Source of the DNA: Asterella californica
Lineage: Eukaryota; Streptophyta; Marchantiopsida; Marchantiales; Aytoniaceae
Direction: 5' to 3'
Assembly: GCA_036924285.1 (NCBI GenBank)
Contig: JAYKYS010000007.1
Location: 13,454,001 to 13,518,000 of the forward strand
DNA length: 64,000 nt
Shown one piece after another: positions 21,008-30,852 of this stretch (positions within the stretch are counted from its first letter, which is position 1; every line of letters starts with the position of its first letter). A program made the position numbers and the translations under genes. A model generated the notes under the pieces. The model did not search any database, was not told the origin of the DNA, and was given only the letters and a program-made list of their open reading frames with translations.

Positions 21008-23451
21008 TGTTTGCGTCCCCGCAAACATCAGTACTTCAACACTTCTATTTACGTCCAGTACTTCTTGACGCTGTCGTGTTGTGGTTCGGCTCTTGTGTGA
21101 AATTCCTGTGTAACCTATGTTGTGTTTCTTTTCTATGTTTCGTGAACCGTATCGCGTAACTCACCGAACGGTGTGATGAGTGCCACGTTTGCGATTATCT
21201 GTTTAAGTGATCGCACGGTAGAGGAACGTGCCAAGTCATCGATTTGTGTGCGTTCACTTCAGTGGTCCTTGTCGCCCAGTTTGTGTATAAAATGGTGGGT
21301 CGAAAGTTCATATGACATTCTCTGTCAGCGGGTGTTTCGTGAGGGTTCTTGGTGGTCTGCATGGAGGAGTGAAGAACTGCAGGAGTGGTGGTTATGGACG
21401 GAGGTTTGTTACCGGCTCCGGATCTTCCTTTCCCGAATCGTTTCACATCAAGCTTCATTGCATCCACCGCGATCACTTTCGACAGTGGTTAGTTGCGTAC
21501 TTTGGTAATGAATTCATGGGGAGAGTGATGGAGTTACAGCTTCTGGTGATCCTTCCGATCGTAACATACGGAGAGACTTGGGATATGACGGTGTACATTT
21601 TGTTGTGAGGAACAATGGATCTCAACTATCCATCGAACGTCCTTTCAATCTTTGGGTCGATGTCCGATGCCATTGCCGACCGAAGAGCAATCATGGGGCT
21701 TGGATCGTGAGAAACTTCAGGCAAGAATATTACAATCGAGTGATAGCTTCACCATTTCCTTTTGTCGTACCTTTTATTGTAGAACGTTTTCAGGTTGTAA
21801 TATTTACGTTGTATTAGTCTGCGACTCAATCGTTTCCATTCTGATTGAGCGCTTCTATGTAGTTACGGACCGCGAAGAATCCATCGACATATCAGAAGGA
21901 TTTTTTGAGGTCTTAGAGTCTTGTTGATGTCTTGTGTCTCCTTGGAGGGTAAAAACTAGTTCTAGGGGAAAAGTTGAGTGGAGAAAAGACAAAAGTAAAG
22001 ATCTTTTTGCTCTTATTGGTCCACTTTTGGACCAATGGTGTTCTAGCTGATCCTCGCAACGTTTCTGTGGTTTCTGGATGATTCGGGGTTCCATTCGCAA
22101 AACGAAGGGTATGGTTGGAGAGCTCTCGACCGGGGCTACAATCTGGGTTGAGGAATCGGTCGATTTCATGGAGGGATGAGCGCGTTATGATCGATTGAGT
22201 GGAGGGGGGTGAAATTCGTACCTACTGCTACGTTTCTGGTTATTCCAAGAGACTCGCGAGGAGTTTTGAGGAGCTGTCTGTTGGGTTGGAGAGCTGACGA
22301 CGTGCTGGTCATTTTGATATCAATTTCATCAGGTTCTTGATCGATTTGGATTCTGAACGGACCGATTGAAGTTGAGAAGTGCAGACGGGATAAGACGGGA
22401 ACATCGAACTGTGATAGTCATGGATAGTTTGCTATTGCTTAAGTTCTGAGTGAAACTTTCTAGGATTGAAACATGTCTTATCAATAAGATACTTGGGAAG
22501 TTTCACCTCAAATGGTCAAGTAGTTTGTTCAGAATCTTGGATCAAATGTACATGGGTCTGTAAAGCTCTGAAGTTAGCACAGATTACGGTTTGATCCATA
22601 TCTGAGAATTGGTTTAAGATTTCCACCTGAAAATTATTCAAGGTAGGAGTGAAGGGTTCAATCAAGCTTCCTGTGAAGTTTGATCATCATTGGTCGACTG
22701 GTTTGGGAGGACTGAGGTCTCAAAGTTCAAAGATACTTCTGTTATTAGCAGTTTCGGATTTTTTGATATCATCTATTGTCATTTTGATCATTTTTCGAGC
22801 AATTTGGAGAGGAGTTGTTGCTGAAACTGCCATGCCTGCATACAACTCGACATTGGAGGGTGTGGAGCTGATTTCAGCTCTTGGTGATGAAGGAGAACGG
22901 AGTCGTCATGAATCTTAAGCCGCTGTTTGGGTTCTCGGAGCTGCGAGGTACTACCGCCGTTGGTGCTATGTTGAGATCTGAGTAGTGTCTTGAAGCATGC
23001 ATGCTTTACCTTGCTGGAATGCTTAGTAGACCAGGGTGTACATAAAGTTGTATCGATACTCTATCAAGTTGATTGAGTGATCTTATAGCATCTTCTGGTT
23101 GTACTATGAAATTGTGATAGTTGGATTGATGGGCAGTTAGCGTCGCTAGGGAGTATTCAGAAGTCATGCTTCCAGTGATATAGAGGAATAACTTCAGTTA
23201 GATAGTACAGAGCTGAGTAGTTTTAGTTAGAGTACAAAAGATCTGTTTGTAACACAAGTTTATGCAACCTATACGTAACCTTAGATCGTAGCAAGCTTTA
23301 AACTTGAGCCGAGCGGATACAAGGTCACTCGGGCTAGAAGAGTAGATAGTGAAACATTTGAGTGGAAACATCCAGATCTAGATCCAACCTTGTCAATCCA
23401 CATACCTCTGCACAGCCATATACCCAGTGTATTCCTAGACAAAAAAACACG
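21008..23451 (-). other. 3' spacer of element C, no recognised gene
   Basis: About 2.4 kb between the integrase stop and the polypurine tract. Athila-type elements can carry an env-like ORF here. The longest minus-strand frame is only about 104 codons (21855-22169) and has no membrane segment I can see. The 60 bases next to the polypurine tract match element A at 10610-10674, which shows the spacer's end belongs to the family. A further insertion within this stretch cannot be excluded. Confidence 0.5.
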
Positions 23452-23931
23452 TTATACGATAACGCGCCACCCATTTACACGAGTGGTCATCAACATACCG
23501 TCCAGCTCTTCCAACTGCAAGGAACCATTGGTGAAGACCTCCAAGACGCGGTAAGGACCCATCCAGCGAAGATGAAGTTTCCCAGGGAACTTAATATGTC
23601 GATTGTCGTAGAGAAGAACCAAGTCCCCATCTACGACGGTCACCTTCTTCAGCTTGCCATCATAGTTCACCTTACGTTGCGCTTGTACTTCGTACGTCTT
23701 CTCCAAAGCTGCATTCTTGTCTTCTTCGAACTCTACGAAGTTCAGAAGATGCTGCTCTTGGCTTTCCTCTTCTCCCATGCGTTCGGTTACAGCTAACCGG
23801 TAAGTAGGGACCTCTAACTCGATGGGCACAATAGGTGTCATGCCATAAGTTATGTAGAAAGGTGTCTTCTGGGTCGTGACTTTGGGTGAAATCCTGAAAG
23901 CCCATAACACAGATGACAGTTCGTGTCCCAA
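23452..23931 (-). CDS. pol: Integrase carboxyl part of element C
   Basis: 159-codon frame. WAFRISPKVTTQKTPFYITY followed by GMTPIVPIELEVPT is the usual end of the Ty3 integrase core. A GPY/F-type module follows, with VVDGDLVLLYDNRHIKFPGK and RWMGPYRVLEVFTNGSLQLE. No chromodomain follows, consistent with the non-chromodomain Tat/Athila side. It overlaps the core frame (23850-24281) by a frameshift near 23900. Confidence 0.8.
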   Translation of the reverse strand: MGHELSSVLWAFRISPKVTTQKTPFYITYGMTPIVPIELEVPTYRLAVTERMGEEESQEQHLLNFVEFEEDKNAALEKTYEVQAQRKVNYDGKLKKVTVVDGDLVLLYDNRHIKFPGKLHLRWMGPYRVLEVFTNGSLQLEELDGMLMTTRVNGWRVIV

Positions 23932-24281
23932 TCATACGCATGGTTAACAGTTACCTTATTCAGGATATTACATAGAAGATCATTCAACTTCTCCGTCAGT
24001 CCGTTTGCTTTCGGGTTGTACGGCGTTGTCTTCCGATGCTTTATCCTGAAGTATTGGGTCAGGAGGGAAATAGTCTCATTTAAGAAATGAGTATCCGTAT
24101 CTGATATCAATTCCAGCGGACATCCGTATTGAGTGATAATGTTGTGCCAAAAGAACCTGGTTACCACTACGGCGTCGTTCTTCTTTGTGGCTTCGCCTTC
24201 CACCATCTTGGTAGCATAGTCGGTAGCTATCAAAATATACCGTGCTCGTGTTTTTCTAGCCACCGGGGCGATAGGCTCCAC
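23850..24281 (-). CDS. pol: Integrase catalytic core of element C
   Basis: 143-codon frame encoding the DDE core. The first Asp is in ATDYATKMVEGE, the second in LISDTDTHFLNE and the Glu in NPKANGLTEKLN. All three catalytic residues are present. The frame upstream (24294-25007) is separated by one stop codon only: read through that stop, the sequence continues as GIDFVEPIAP. The core would join the cDNA ends to target DNA. Confidence 0.85.
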   Translation of the reverse strand: MEPIAPVARKTRARYILIATDYATKMVEGEATKKNDAVVVTRFFWHNIITQYGCPLELISDTDTHFLNETISLLTQYFRIKHRKTTPYNPKANGLTEKLNDLLCNILNKVTVNHAYDWDTNCHLCYGLSGFHPKSRPRRHLST

Positions 24282-24293
24282 AAAGTCGATTCC

Positions 24294-25007
24294 TCACTTT
24301 TCAAAAGGAGCAAGTGGAAGAATGAGAGTAAGAGGCCACCTAGTAGTAGCTGTTGGTCTTCCCACCCTCTGGCACGTATCACATTTCCTGATCGCCTGAA
24401 AAGTGTCTCTGTACATGGTCGGCCACCAGTATCCGGGGTCCAACATCTTCTTCACTGTGGTCTTCAGCCCGTAGTGACCCCCAGCATCTTCGTAGTGAAG
24501 ACTCGTGATCACTGGCTTAATCTCTGAAGGCTCAAGACATCTCTTTAGCTTCTCGTCGTGTCCTTTCCTGAACAGGATACCCTGGAAGATGGCATAAGGA
24601 CCTGCCTTGTGTAAGAAGACAGCCTTCTGCTCCGCATCCAATCCCTCGGGATACTGTTGGTCTTCCAAGAACTTTCTCAAGTCCCTGAAGATCGACTCTT
24701 CTGTGGAAGTCGCAAAGACTGGATCAGAAGATCTAGTCTCGTCTTCTGGGAAGCAGGCGGTACGCCCCCCCTCAGATGAAAGTGTCTCTGCGAAAACTGA
24801 AAACAGCTTCTCGTCAGGAAACTCGTCTTCCACTTCATCTTCTCGTCGTTCCGTCTCCAATCTGGATAGGTAGTCAGCATTAACATGCTGTCTTCCAGAC
24901 CTGTACTCCACCGTGTAAGTAAATTCCTGGAGTAGCAGAATCCACCTAGCTATCCTACCAGACAAATCTGCTTTCTTCACAAGATGTTTCAAAGAAAAAT
25001 GATCCAC
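24294..25007 (-). CDS. pol: RNase H end, linker and integrase zinc domain of element C
   Basis: 237-codon frame. Residues 1-55 are the end of RNase H and its tether (FTYTVEYRSGRQHVNADYLSRL). Residues 56-165 are a linker specific to A and C (DEVEDEFPDEKLFSVFAETL and so on). The integrase HHCC domain then reads HYEDAGGHYG, GYWWPTMYRD, CDTCQRVGR. The linker is the piece retained in element A after its internal deletion. The frame ends at a single stop before the catalytic core. Confidence 0.8.
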   Translation of the reverse strand: MDHFSLKHLVKKADLSGRIARWILLLQEFTYTVEYRSGRQHVNADYLSRLETERREDEVEDEFPDEKLFSVFAETLSSEGGRTACFPEDETRSSDPVFATSTEESIFRDLRKFLEDQQYPEGLDAEQKAVFLHKAGPYAIFQGILFRKGHDEKLKRCLEPSEIKPVITSLHYEDAGGHYGLKTTVKKMLDPGYWWPTMYRDTFQAIRKCDTCQRVGRPTATTRWPLTLILPLAPFEK

Positions 25008-25027
25008 ATAGAAGACAAACGGGTTGG

Positions 25028-26233
25028 CTAGAAGATAATGCCTAAACTTCTACAGGAATAAATCATGCCGAGACACTCCCTTTCAGTTGTAGAGTACTTC
25101 TTCTCTGCATCACTGAGTTGTCTTCCCGCATAGTAGATGGGATAATCCTTTTTCTTCTCATCTTTCTGACTCAACACCACCCCTATGGCGAAAGCAGAAA
25201 CATCCACATAAATATGGAAGACTCTCTCCCAATCAGGTGGCCTTAGGACAGGGGATTCCGACAGAAGCCTCTTCATTTCTTCGAATGCTTCCTGCTGCTC
25301 AGAAGACCAAATGTAAGGTTCGTCCTTCTTCAACAACTTGGTAAGTCTTCCTGCTACCTCTGCGTACCTGTCAATAAACCTCCTGTAGTATCCTACGTTG
25401 CTCAGGAAGCTTCTCAACTGAGTCAGGTTAGCAGGTGGGTGAAGTTTCATGATGACTTCTACCTTAGCACAATCGACTTCTATATCTCTTCCAGAAATCC
25501 TATGTCCTAGCAAAATTCCCTCTGACATACCAAAGAAGCACTTCTCTGGGTGAAGAGCCAAACGATGTTCTCTACACTTCAGAAAACACTTCCTTAGAAA
25601 TATCAAGTGGTCTTCTTTCGATCCAAACACACAGAAATCATCCAAGAAGATCTCCATGAAAGTGCGAAGATACTCCTTGAAGATTGTAATCATCAATCTC
25701 TGGAATGTGACGGGCGCGTTGCACAAACCAAACGGCATTTGATTGTACGCGTACGTGTCCCAATCAGTAGTGAAAGTGGTTTTCGACTTGCCTTCTTCTC
25801 TGATTGAAACTTGGTTGTACCCAGAATACCCATCCAGGAAGCTGTAGAACTCATGTCCTGCTACTTGGTCTAACACAGAATCAGTGAATGGTAAAGGATG
25901 ATGATCCTTTTTCGTGGTCAAGTTCAGCTTTCGGAAGTCCTGACACACTCGGATCTTCCTTGTCTGCTTCTTCGGCACGATGACAATAAGAGCTACCCAC
26001 TCACTACTACGTATTGGGAAGATGACTCCCGCCTTCAGGTATTGGTCGATCTGATCCTTCACCAGAAGCGAGTACTTGGGGTTGAGCCGATACTGCCTCT
26101 GCCGTGCAGGAACAACGCCATCCAGCAAGTCAATCCGATGCTCTACCAACTCTCGAGGTATGCCCTTCATGTCTTCTATGGTCCACGCGAAGACATCTTG
26201 GAACTCCGTCAGAAGTTCTCGAAAGTCTTCCAA
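25028..26233 (-). CDS. pol: Reverse transcriptase and RNase H of element C
   Basis: 401-codon frame. RT motifs in order are RQRQYRLNPKYSLLVKDQID, CQDFRKLNLTTKKDHHPLPF, FLDGYSGYNQVSIREEGKSK and MPFGLCNAPVTFQR. The catalytic block is FMEIFLDDFCVFG, followed by LGHRISGRDIEVDCAKV and SFLSNVGYYRRFID. RNase H begins IYVDVSAFAIGVVLSQ (the usual DAS is DVS) and carries TTERECL. The frame breaks at 25028 and resumes at 25007. This is the best-preserved RT of the A/C family here. Confidence 0.85.
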   Translation of the reverse strand: MEDFRELLTEFQDVFAWTIEDMKGIPRELVEHRIDLLDGVVPARQRQYRLNPKYSLLVKDQIDQYLKAGVIFPIRSSEWVALIVIVPKKQTRKIRVCQDFRKLNLTTKKDHHPLPFTDSVLDQVAGHEFYSFLDGYSGYNQVSIREEGKSKTTFTTDWDTYAYNQMPFGLCNAPVTFQRLMITIFKEYLRTFMEIFLDDFCVFGSKEDHLIFLRKCFLKCREHRLALHPEKCFFGMSEGILLGHRISGRDIEVDCAKVEVIMKLHPPANLTQLRSFLSNVGYYRRFIDRYAEVAGRLTKLLKKDEPYIWSSEQQEAFEEMKRLLSESPVLRPPDWERVFHIYVDVSAFAIGVVLSQKDEKKKDYPIYYAGRQLSDAEKKYSTTERECLGMIYSCRSLGIIF

Positions 26234-26913
26234 CTGTTGCCCTCGATTACCTTGGAAAGCTTCAGCTTCTTCCCAGGAGCAACCTCCATTTCTTGAAGAT
26301 CGTCCGGGTTTACCATTCCTTCAATGTGACTGTACTCACTGGCACCAAAGTATTCCGGTTTGGGAGCTTCTTCCGGTTCAGATTCATCTTTTGGAAGACC
26401 AACTGTCGGATCTTCCGAAGAGAAGACGGTATCTTCGTCTTCTGGAAGACCAATTGTCGGATCTTCCGAAGGGAAGACGGTATCTTCGTCTTCTAGAAGC
26501 TCTTCTTCCGCAACTTCGTAGCACTCAATGTATCCACAGATCACTTCCTCTGCTATCTCTGTTACTTCTGTAGTATACAAGTTAGTCACCACAAACTCAT
26601 TGTATCGTTCATCCATGTCAGAAGACGCAGCTGAGTCTTCTGAAGTGTACCCCTCTGTCGTAGAAGGTGTTTCACCTTGGTGTCCAATCTTGATACAAGG
26701 AAGCGAGACCTTGGTCTTCTCACCGGGCTTGGGTGTAGGATTGAGAAATCTCAAACGATGTCTTCTCCAATCGGTATTTACATTTGCAGCATACAGCCAT
26801 GGTCTTCCTATCAACACCTGATATCCAACCCTAGCTACAGGTCGCAAAATAATGTAAGTGAGGTAAAAAGATACTCCCCCAATTACCGTCAAGACATCTT
26901 TCAGTTGCCCCAA
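26209..26913 (-). CDS. pol: Protease end and acidic protease-RT linker of element C
   Basis: 234-codon frame from the flap side of retropepsin (IGGVSFYLTYIILRPVARVG, IGRPWLYAANVNTDWRRHRL) into an acidic linker. The linker holds two near-identical units of about 17 residues around EDTVF.SEDPT.GLP. The same repeat is in element A (about 9590-9710). The frame overlaps the RT frame at 26209-26233 by a shift. Confidence 0.75.
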   Translation of the reverse strand: MGQLKDVLTVIGGVSFYLTYIILRPVARVGYQVLIGRPWLYAANVNTDWRRHRLRFLNPTPKPGEKTKVSLPCIKIGHQGETPSTTEGYTSEDSAASSDMDERYNEFVVTNLYTTEVTEIAEEVICGYIECYEVAEEELLEDEDTVFPSEDPTIGLPEDEDTVFSSEDPTVGLPKDESEPEEAPKPEYFGASEYSHIEGMVNPDDLQEMEVAPGKKLKLSKVIEGNSWKTFENF

Positions 26914-26961
26914 AGGTCATCTTCTAGTCTGGTCCGCCATTCTGAGGATCCTCGGAGTAGG

Positions 26962-27300
26962 CTAGAACTCAGTGAAGCCTAGGGCATGCGCCATCTCTTC
27001 AGTCATGAAGTTAACTCCGGAGCCGGAATCAATGGGTACCTTCTTCAGAAGACAGCCATGGATCTCCATATCAAGTTCTGGGGCTCCCAAGTCCTCATGC
27101 TCTATCCTTAGGATCGGGGTGCTCTTGGGAAGTTTAGCTGTCCTCTTCTTCTTCGATCCTCGAAGCACGGATTGTAACAACTTCCTATAACCAGCGTTGT
27201 CATCCAAAAGCTGTTGGAAGGTTACATCCACCTTCTGGTTCCACAAGTCTCGCAAGAAGTCGTAAGGGGATCGCTTTAGAAGAGTGACTGGTGTTTCCAA
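26962..27300 (-). CDS. pol: Protease active-site part of element C
   Basis: 112-codon frame carrying IDSGSGVNFMTEEMAHALGF, the retropepsin active site (DSG). Upstream is KRSPYDFLRDLWNQK, a gag-pol junction region conserved with element A. It is separated from the next frame by one stop (FTEF, then PTPRILRMADQTRR). Confidence 0.8.
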   Translation of the reverse strand: METPVTLLKRSPYDFLRDLWNQKVDVTFQQLLDDNAGYRKLLQSVLRGSKKKRTAKLPKSTPILRIEHEDLGAPELDMEIHGCLLKKVPIDSGSGVNFMTEEMAHALGFTEF

Positions 27301-27426
27301 CAGAGAAGATTTAGTAGCTGCTTCCTTGGGTGGAAGACCAGAATGATATCTTCTCTCGACTAGGGGCTGTTCCCGTGCGACAGGGGTTGCCGTAGTCGGT
27401 GTAGGAAGCTGCTGTACTATCTTCTG

Positions 27427-28014
27427 TCACTTCTCCAGCTCTTCTTGCATGATTGCTTCAACTTCTTGTCTAATGTCAAGAGCAAAGTACTTCGGATCTT
27501 CTCGGTCGTAAGTAGGAGAAGAAGGACGCTCAAGGGAAGATGACCTCTCCTTTCGCTGCTTCTTCTTCTTGATCTCCTTCTGACGGGATTCTGACTTCCT
27601 TTTGCTTCTGGTACTCACCTTGAACACCGCTTCATCCAGGACTTCTTCTGGGGACCAACTGTCTGAATACGGGCAAGGGCTCCAAACAGTGCCGTCCGTC
27701 AAAGTGAAAGATGAAGCCGCCTCAAGTAACTTCGTCTTCTGAGCTGCAGTCGTCTTCTGCAGCTGAGGTTCCTGTCCTTTGCGCTTCTCGGGGTCTGGTT
27801 CGTCTTCCTCGATATGGAGACAATCCGTACAATCCCCATGATCTTCTTCTTCTACCGTGATGTGCTGTACCACTGCTAACTCGAGCTTAGAAGCTGATGC
27901 AGCTTCTGCAGGAGGCGTGGTCTCTGCAAATCTAACCATTTGTCGTGACCGTAAGGTAAGAGGACAATTTCCTGTGAAATGACCCGCTTCCTTACAGTTC
28001 CCACACAAGGGCAC
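27427..28014 (-). CDS. gag: Gag tail of element C
   Basis: 195-codon frame starting with the third zinc knuckle (CGNCKEAGHFTGNC), then a charged tail rich in Lys/Glu and Gln. It is homologous to residues 1-195 of the element A frame at 8070. It ends at an in-frame stop near 27427, with sequence homologous to A continuing beyond. Confidence 0.75.
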   Translation of the reverse strand: MPLCGNCKEAGHFTGNCPLTLRSRQMVRFAETTPPAEAASASKLELAVVQHITVEEEDHGDCTDCLHIEEDEPDPEKRKGQEPQLQKTTAAQKTKLLEAASSFTLTDGTVWSPCPYSDSWSPEEVLDEAVFKVSTRSKRKSESRQKEIKKKKQRKERSSSLERPSSPTYDREDPKYFALDIRQEVEAIMQEELEK

Positions 28015-28053
28015 TTGCCCAATCTGTCTTCTTGGATGAGGACAGGTGGACCA

Positions 28054-29112
28054 CTAATGTCCTGTCTCTCCATAATTATTGCACGCTCCAGGAAGAGGGT
28101 TTAGAGGTCGTTGTGATGAAGAAGGTTGCCAGGGCATCCTGGTCTGTACATTACTAGCTCTATCCCTAGGTACATAACGATTGTATTGGGCGGGAGGAGT
28201 AGGAGTGAAGGGTTGTATCGTCTCGATCCTATAGCAGGTTTTCCCACTAGGATCGTGTAGATATCCCTCATCGTCTTCTTCCCAGCCTGCCCAATTGACA
28301 GCTTGGTCCTGCGTACACTTATCTCTGGTGTGCCCGGAAGAGTTACAAAGATTGCACCAAGGGTTTGGCCGGGAAGCCGTAGGTTGCTTCCGCTTGTCCT
28401 TCTGGTTCAGAAGATGAACTTTCAGGTCGGCAAACTGCTTCAGAACTTCATCGATATGGGGATCAAGTGCAGACTGAATGATCTGAGTCTGAGGCATCTT
28501 CTGCACAACTTCCTCCCTTGATCGTGTCTTCTCCTTCTTCTTCTTCCGCGCCTTCTTCTCTTGTTCAGATTCTGATTCTGAACTTTCGACAGTAGACTCT
28601 TCAGAAGTAGAGGATGCTTCCGAATCACTGTTATCAGTTTCAGTGGACTTGGACTTCCTCTTGGACTTCCTCGAAGACTTCTTCGACTTCTTGGACTTCT
28701 TCGAGGTCCTCTCTCTGTCTTTCGTCATATTCCGAGTGATGCTCGAGGTTTCATACTGCTCGGCATGCTTCTGTACTTCTACTAAATCATCACCTCCTCC
28801 TCTTCTGCAGTGCAACTCCATATCCTGAGACAATCCTCCCAAGTACCAGTCCACGGCTTGCTGGGCACAATAACCGGGTCTTCTTTGGTTCTGAGGGATG
28901 TGATCCAAGAGGTCTTCAAACCTCTCGGTGTAATCCCGCAATGTCTCTTTCTTCTTCCGTTCGAGTCTCTGAAGTTCTATGAGGGTCATCCGATCATAGC
29001 CCACTCCTCTGAACCTCTTCATAAAAGCTGCCTTCAGAGTAGCCCAAGCGGCCATTACTAACCCATCATCCAACATTTTACTCATCCATTTCCTTCCCTT
29101 CCCTACGATCAA
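28054..29112 (-). CDS. gag: Gag capsid and zinc-knuckle part of element C
   Basis: 352-codon frame. The capsid domain contains WATLKAAFMKRFRGVGYDRM and KKETLRDYTERFEDLLDHIP. A long Lys/Ser run and an acidic patch follow, then a knuckle CNLCNSSGHTRDKC. A second knuckle reads CNNYGETGH, where Tyr replaces the second Cys, and a stop follows at once where A encodes Trp. Both changes suggest loss of function. It is joined to 29152-29712 across one stop near 29150. Confidence 0.8.
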   Translation of the reverse strand: MIVGKGRKWMSKMLDDGLVMAAWATLKAAFMKRFRGVGYDRMTLIELQRLERKKKETLRDYTERFEDLLDHIPQNQRRPGYCAQQAVDWYLGGLSQDMELHCRRGGGDDLVEVQKHAEQYETSSITRNMTKDRERTSKKSKKSKKSSRKSKRKSKSTETDNSDSEASSTSEESTVESSESESEQEKKARKKKKEKTRSREEVVQKMPQTQIIQSALDPHIDEVLKQFADLKVHLLNQKDKRKQPTASRPNPWCNLCNSSGHTRDKCTQDQAVNWAGWEEDDEGYLHDPSGKTCYRIETIQPFTPTPPAQYNRYVPRDRASNVQTRMPWQPSSSQRPLNPLPGACNNYGETGH

Positions 29113-29151
29113 ACTAGGAAATACACGGAGTCTATCGGCATCCGAGTCTTC

Positions 29152-29712
29152 CTAGTTGGAGCGAGAGATGGTCTCGAACATCGTGATGAAGTCGTCCGTG
29201 TCAGCATCATCGTCGTACGGATGATACTTCTGCCGAGTGTGGGAAGCCATGTCGACTGCCGGTTGGTGCGACTGCCAACTTCTTCCTCCCTCAGGTCTAG
29301 GTGGTGGAGATGGTCTTCTTGAAGGTCCAGGCCTGTTTGAATCACGAAGGTCGTCTTCTGAGTCAGAGCTATTGTCATTGTCGTCTTCTGAGACGTCTGG
29401 AACGATCTCCTCTAGTCTTTCTTCACCTTGAGAAGCTTCTTCCGCACTTGGGAAGACGTCTTCCAAGTAACCAGCACCAAAATCTACTTTATACACGTGA
29501 TCACCCGGTTGGCTTCTGTCTTCTCCAAAGATTATGCTCGAGATGGAAGGCTCTTCCAACTGTACCGATCGGATCTTCCTGAGCTTTTCTTCTTTCCTTT
29601 GGTGTCTCAGGGATATCCGCTGCTCTCTAGAAGCAGTTCGCTGGGGTGAATGTACCCACTCAGGATCTTTACCCGTGCTTCTTCTGCTTCTTCTCTGATC
29701 GGAGGCATCCAC
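29152..29712 (-). CDS. gag: Gag amino-terminal part of element C
   Basis: 186-codon frame starting MDASDQRRSRRSTGKDPEWV. It is acidic and Ser-rich up to the capsid start (YHPYDDDADTDDFITMFETI). It ends SRSN, then a stop where element A has Lys. This start is better supported than the one in A, because the homologous start of A has been shifted out of frame. D is inserted 33 bases upstream of it. Confidence 0.8.
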   Translation of the reverse strand: MDASDQRRSRRSTGKDPEWVHSPQRTASREQRISLRHQRKEEKLRKIRSVQLEEPSISSIIFGEDRSQPGDHVYKVDFGAGYLEDVFPSAEEASQGEERLEEIVPDVSEDDNDNSSDSEDDLRDSNRPGPSRRPSPPPRPEGGRSWQSHQPAVDMASHTRQKYHPYDDDADTDDFITMFETISRSN

Positions 29713-29749
29713 CAGAGTGCTGAGAAGAGATGTCCCTCTTTTTCTAATA

Positions 29750-30852
29750 TTTCACGCACCTACCGCCTTGTTGCGCCAGCGGAAGCTCTAACTCGGTAGG
29801 TCGCAAAACTTTACACCGCTAACCTGCAAACACGATCACAAGTTAGCGTCCATGCACCACTTACCTTATCTCAGTTTGGTCCGGACCAGAGCCGGACCGT
29901 CTCCCTGTTCATCAAGCTCAGCATTCCCTAAGTCCCGACCTAGACCCGCCTAGGCCGGTCCCAAACATTAGCAAGTCACAAGATGACTTGGGGCGGACTT
30001 CCCATAAAGTCCAGGGTCCAAAACGGTGCCTCCAGCACACCTAGCGGTCCAACCGCCCGTGATGTCCATCTGGGTCTAGGCTCCCGAACGGTGGTCTATC
30101 CCGCCGACTCGTTCTCTAGTCTTGCCCCAGCCCTTACTTCGTTCTTAAGTCTAGACGTCCAAGTCTAGATCGGAACGTGCCTTGGAACTGACCCAGCCAT
30201 CACCTCATGCCTCCAGAGTCCGCCCCCCGAACCCTGGGGTCGGGTGACTCGTCCTGGCCCACCCAGGCATCGAGCCCCCCCTCATATATACTTCTGGGGA
30301 TCGGCGGCCCCGTCCTCCTCTTTGGTCCCTTCTAATTATACCACAACCCGATTGTGGTTCGGCCATAACTTCCAGCTCGGAGGTCAGATCGAGGAGTGTT
30401 ATATATCATTGGAAAGCTCTCGACGAGACCTTTCCAATGATACCTCACTCGCCTCGAGTTCTTACGTGGAGCTCCGTCTACGGCCTAAAACGTCCCTGGA
30501 GCTCCAACACTTAGTCATTTTCCGGAAACCTGTGGTCCAGACCCAGACTCGAACCCTATGGTTCATCTGCGTCTCGGACCCACGTCTCAAACCTATGTCT
30601 GAGACTCATGTTTCAGCCTGTTCCCAGACTCGCCCCCTTAGATCAGCGTTAGTCTGGGGCCCTCTTGGGGTAGGCCCTTATGTCTTAACTCAAGGTTCCA
30701 ACCTTGGTTCAGAGAACCACTTAGGGTTCATCTGATCCCGACTTCCCGGCCAAGCCGTTAAGTCCTACTCGCAGCGTTCACAACCTAGCGCAAGTCCGCT
30801 AGGGTTCTGCTGTTCGCGTCTGTGCCCGATCTTGAGAATGAGGGGCGCAACA
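29750..30852 (-). repeat. 3' LTR of element D
   Basis: On the minus strand it starts TGTTGCGCCCCTCATTC at 30852 and ends GGTGCGTGAAA at 29750. It is near-identical over its length to 36282-37395 and 11595-12709. It contains a 31-base near-palindrome at 30408-30438 (ATTGGAAAG ... CTTTCCAAT). Confidence 0.9.
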
